Shown here: positions 59,601-64,000 of the stretch, piece by piece | How the letters are laid out: each line of letters starts with the position of its first letter | Numbering within the stretch: position 1 is the stretch's first letter | NCBI GenBank assembly: GCA_014898415.1 | Contig: RCTD01000028.1 | Coordinates: 62,001-126,000 of the forward strand | Length of the DNA: 64,000 nucleotides | Source of the DNA: Stromatinia cepivora | Taxonomy: Eukaryota; Ascomycota; Leotiomycetes; Helotiales; Sclerotiniaceae | Direction: 5' to 3' | Position numbers and translations under genes: made by a program | The notes under the pieces: model-generated | The model's input: the letters and a program-made list of their open reading frames with translations, nothing else | Database searches by the model: none | What the model was told of the DNA's origin: nothing

Positions 59601-62600
59601 TCAGTAATGTAACTACTCCACAAAACACTACATGACAACTTAGCAAGAACAGAAGTCAGATCCAAACAAATAACTCCCAAGTTTTCTATCCAGGCAATTT
59701 GCCCATAGGGTGTGCGATGCTATTCTGACTTGGGTTGGGGCAGCCCTTATAAACATGCACCTTGATCACCTTGAATTTTAGGAGAATGAGCTAATGAATA
59801 ATGAATAGTGCTTGGTCGTAGATGGTTCGGTGAATTTATACACGATTCTCATCAATCCATCGCTTTGATTTCGCTGATAACTGCGCTGTGTAATTCACTT
59901 TAGTGGATATGTTGACATGTACGCGAGTACGTTCTAAGTTCTGTAATGCTGTGTTATTTAAGAACGACGATTATAAGTTCTAGATAGCATAATGGTCCTA
60001 CAATCGTCGATCTTATTATGTTATGGGTTTGTTCTTTGTCAGCAACCCAAAATATCAGGAGAGGAAGAGGTAAGGGTTTTGGATGTGAGATTTAGGGGAA
60101 TAAAGCTGGTGGTTAAATTCCTCATAGCTTTGTATACACTGATTTATTTTTCGCTGTCGAATAGAGTGGATGAGATGAGTGTTGTCGCTGAACTGATTAT
60201 CATTGTCACTTAAATCCTTTTCTCTCTATACCGAATTTTCAAATTCCTCAGCAAAAAGATTGAATAGAACTATTGTTCAGACACTGCATGAACTCTCTAA
60301 GAATAATAGATCACAGATGTTTCTTATGGAGAATAGAACGAGAGAGCCTGTAAACGATTTTTGCTTGCTGATTTGCAACTTGTGGGTTCATGAAAGATTG
60401 AGGAGACTTCTTAAATGAGTGAGGGATGGAGTCTGGAGGTTGGGAATTAAGGAAGACTGATTGGGCAAGTGGATCTTTCAAGGTGAATTGATGCGGGTTA
60501 ATCAAGAAGTCTATTAATTCTTTGGCATTGTGAAGTTCAGTGGGCAGGGTAAATGTCCTCATTTCTCATGCGGCCTAGTTACAGCCAGTTCACTCCACGA
60601 AGTATTATTTAAAGACTATCTCCTGCTTGAGTTAATACGCAAGAAGCAGTGTATGCTCTCCCGGAAGATTGGAGCTCTATGAGGGCACCCACTGTTCGTG
60701 CCCGATTTTAATACCTACCAGAAAGGGCTTTTCATTCCTGCAATGTGGCCGTGATTGGCATCTATTATTTGAGAATCTTAGCTCTAGTGAGAAGCCCTCA
60801 TCGGTTTACTGTTGATGACTTTGAGTATTGTTAAAATTCAAATTCGCACCCTTTGTTGTCTTTAGTCAGGTTAGAGTTGAGATGACAACAAATCGCAAGA
60901 TTTATGCGCTCACCAGTTCCAATTTAGCTAGCCCAGAGCGATATCCAATTTGCCATCGCCGCTGCTAATTCATTTCTATAAAATTGCACTCCAGCCGGGA
61001 ATCCACCTGAAATATGGGCTCATGGTTGTGGTATGAAGTACAAGAATTGGCATCGGGCTGCACCTTTTATATCTTACTTTTTTTTTTCCCCTTCCCAGAT
61101 TTTCTGATGAATTCCTCAAACAAATGACCAAATCAGAGGCTAGAAAGCTTGTGAATTTCAAGTGAATATCCCCTCTCTATCTCATGCCTCAGACTCACAT
61201 TCATTCTCCAATCTACTGTAAAAGCAATTCTAATGTATAAAACCCCGGACTCCCCATTTCGAACTCCTTCTCCTGCTTATCTATATTTAATAAGACAGAG
61301 ATAAAACACATTCATGATTTGGTGCTGTACTTCCTAAAGGGATTAGAGGATGCTGTGCGGGTACATTAGTTTTACAAGGTAGATATTTTGAGTATGTTGC
61401 GTATTTAATGGTATCGGGGTATTGATGTAGAAATGCATAACTCTCGCTATTGTCTACTTCTTTATTGTCGTCGTTTCTGTATACTATTTCCTTTCATTAT
61501 CCCAACACAACCCCGCGGAATCCCAACCAGCACAATTACTTCAGGAAATCAAATCTCACTCCCAATTCCAATTCTAATCCCATTAACCGGTGCCCTGTCT
61601 GTGCTTTTGCGTATTGATAGGGAGACTACATATAGTCCACAATGTGTCTTTTGTAGGCTTGTGAGGAATTTATTTTCATTTTTATTTTGATTTGCGCAGC
61701 TATTTTTAAGAATATCCATCAAGTTATTTGATTTGTCTGGAGTTCTGAGTTGCTACTTCAAGCCAGGGAGTGAATATAGTGATGTAAGGCTGCCAAGTAT
61801 GGAGCGAAGCATTTTGGTATATACTAATACCTACATATTATACCCTCATAGCGTTTCTGTTCATCGACAATTGATGAATATACTGGTGGGTGAACAACAA
61901 AGAAAATTTGCGAAGAAATCCGGTCATTGTAACACTGAGGTAAAGTTGTTTAAAATGATGACATATTAGGAAATAGATTTGCGGTGCCCTTGGAGAAGTT
62001 CGGTCGGTCATCCGTGGAAAAGGCATCCATTAAAGTCTTCATGGGCAGCGTTCCAAATTTATTGTAGGGTTGATTGGGGTAGTATTACAATTCATTAGAA
62101 CTATTACGGGGTTGATAGGAATAAGAAGATGAGGTGAGGTGTGTATCCAGTTGCGGGCTAGTGTCGGCTTCCCTTCTAGCCTTCCACTACCGTCACCTGC
62201 TCACTACTAACCATATACGAATAACACAATATAGAAATTATATTCTATTCGGAGCGTCATAAATATTGAATCCACTTTAGAACAATTAAATCAATGGTAT
62301 CGGTCACGCATTTCCCTGCAGGAGAGCACAAACAATTGAGGAAGTTTGTGCTTTGAAGACCCACAAGTTAAAATCAGTAGCCACAACAAACAGCAATAGA
62401 TGATTTTAACAAACGAAAGGTATATTTCTCGAACTGGTATACACGAAGCTAGTAAATAATACCGGAGAGAAGTATACGGAAGAGATGGAATCTTAGGAAT
62501 TGGATGTACCGATTTGTGGATATGAAAAAGGGAAGATATCACTTAATATCAGACAAATCATCATGTCCTTCAATTTTGAATCGAACATCATAAGTAAAAG

Positions 62601-63235
62601 CGTATATTGATGTTCTTAGCTAAGAATTCAAAATATATACGGCCATCATTCTCGTTACCATCACGCGGTCCCGCAGGGAGCTTTACAGGATAAAATTGCG
62701 CACTCTCTCAATTAGAGTTGTACCCTTAATTTGTCTCTGACTGGCTATTGGCTGGTCAAACTCTAGTATGAACTTTTATCGCTGAAGGACGCGTTTCAAT
62801 TCCTTGCTACCAATCTCAGTGATTCCCGATCTTGTACTGTCGCAGTGAGCGAAGCAATGATTAAAATATTTCAATTTTGCCGAAGATCGAATTCAATTTT
62901 CGACCACAGCTTTCTTTCATATTGAGAGCTTCGATACTGGCATGAGACTCCGAGTAAGGGAGTTATCTTGTAATCAAATAAGAACACCCAATTACAGGTT
63001 TTATTTCAGATGCTTTATCAACATTGCGGTGTTTGATATGCACATCAGATTCAGGAGGACCAAATGTTGGAATAAAGATATTAAAGTCGTCTCAGGATGA
63101 CGTTACATCTAGTGTTCTCGTCGCTCGCGTAAGAAAGGGTGAGACGGAATCTTTAACATCCCAGTATATCAGAAGAGACTCGAGAGATGTAATTTCCATT
63201 GTTTTCTGCAAGGACCTAAGAATTGAATTTGACTC
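56640..63235. other. Long gene-free stretch
   Basis: 6.6 kb without a supported gene, unusually long for a fungal genome outside transposons. It is neither heavily AT-rich nor repeat-like. It shows strand-biased G-rich (57900-58360) and C-rich (57675-57705) patches. It may be an extended promoter or leader region, hold unspliced lncRNA, or hide small exons that I could not join. Confidence 0.4.
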
Positions 63236-64000
63236 TTGATCGTCATTAACAAAGGGATAATTCTATTAATTCTTTTTCTTTCTCTGACCAAGAGCGAGGC
63301 AATTCTCACACATGAGCCCCAAATTCCAGCACCTATTTCTAGCGTATCACTACAATTGGAAGCTCACCAAACAACTTCGTTTTCTTCGATATGCAGCTAT
63401 TCCAATGGAAATTTTGATATTCCTCGAACAGCTGAGCCCGGATATGCTTGTCGCGAAGACACTATCAGTTTGTGGGGCTTTTGTCATAACACTATCGTCG
63501 ATACCACCGATTGTGCATTTCTTGGCGATTGTGTCTATATTGGAACTTTATCTACCGGCTACAGGGGATCTAGTCTAGCATCAACTATTTGGTATGTTCA
63601 TTGTTTGAAAACCATTGGATAAATAGCCTGCCGCTTGAAGACTGATTCCCCGTAGTTCGAATACGCAGCCTTATTGCTCATCAGCTTTGTTGGTTTCCGA
63701 AGAACAAAAATGCACATATCTTACACGCGCGAAAACACGCACTTCCTAATTGTAACTGGCTGGTTCAACAACAAAATCTGGGTTATTGGTGGCTTCGACT
63801 TCGAGATCATCGACGGCACAAACTTCGGGTTCACAAGTACCAATGACTCAATATCATTCCACAACTGTTACTGCAATATCCTCGTCGGCTCCTCCTGCCC
63901 AATCCACTAGTACGGAAGCTTCATCAAATAATGTTGGACCTGGAGCAATAGTTGGGGGAGTTCTTGGAGGCCTTGCCCTCATTTTTCTTATTGTTATTCC
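63236..64000 (+). pseudogene. Membrane/cell-surface protein gene, partial, model unresolved
   Basis: A frame from 63236 has a hydrophobic start (GIILLILFLSLTKSEA) and then a Cys-containing ectodomain: PGYACRED, WGFCHNT, DCAFLGDC. It is followed by a possible intron at about 63589-63658 (GTATGT...CGTAG). It continues with SSNTQPYCSSALL, but reaches stops at about 63747. The same frame then resumes as Ser/Thr-rich sequence and a transmembrane segment, GAIVGGVLGGLALIFL, at the window edge. The layout matches fungal single-pass surface proteins. There is no ATG in the first frame, and stops remain, so either an upstream exon and another intron are missing or the gene is broken. Confidence 0.4.

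Noticed and set aside
63312..63578. 88-codon ORF with an ATG near the right end
   Set aside because: Alternative frame of the Cys-containing ectodomain; lacks the cysteine pattern.

Overview
The window looks like a filamentous ascomycete nuclear genome, most likely a Leotiomycete of the Sclerotiniaceae (Botrytis/Sclerotinia type). This is an inference. It rests on short 42-72 bp introns with GTNNGT donors, CTAAY-like branch points and AG acceptors, on a secreted endopolygalacturonase, on a tRNA-Ser, and on AT-rich transposon relics whose stops look like C-to-T/G-to-A (RIP-type) damage.

Layout. 1-6.1 kb: decayed retroelements (a gag-only LTR element, copia and other LTR pieces) and a broken Est1-type gene. 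6.4-9.0 kb: two divergent genes, one with a PD-(D/E)XK nuclease-like core. 10.0-12.1 kb: a gag-only LTR element with an intact gag ORF. 12.7-20.3 kb: a divergent pair. The minus-strand gene can be read through seven exons as an Hsp70-like ATPase fused to a SNF2-like helicase; the plus-strand gene encodes a C2H2 finger plus a JmjC-like domain. 20.4-33.8 kb: a nested transposon island with an integrase fragment, LTRs, a chromodomain Ty3/gypsy relic carrying an antisense Cys-rich gene, a second gag-only element, and LTRs containing hairpin minisatellites. 33.9-35.4 kb: two MITE-like elements just upstream of the polygalacturonase (35.8-37.1 kb). 39.3-41.4 kb: a hypothetical gene and tRNA-Ser(AGA). 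44.0-48.4 kb: tandem OTU-like genes, one with Cys/His and SUMO-interaction-like motifs, the other a likely pseudoenzyme. 52.2-53.0 kb: a seven-finger C2H2 protein. 56.3 kb: a small secreted GPI-type protein. 56.6-63.2 kb: no recognisable gene. The right end holds a partial membrane-protein gene.

The most notable locus is the Hsp70-like/SNF2-like fusion facing a JmjC/zinc-finger gene across about 650 bp. It looks like a chromatin-type two-gene module enclosed by transposons. The OTU pair, with SUMO-interaction-like motifs and an AT-hook, is a second candidate nuclear regulatory locus. All gene models come from reading frames and splice signals by eye, without transcripts or database searches.
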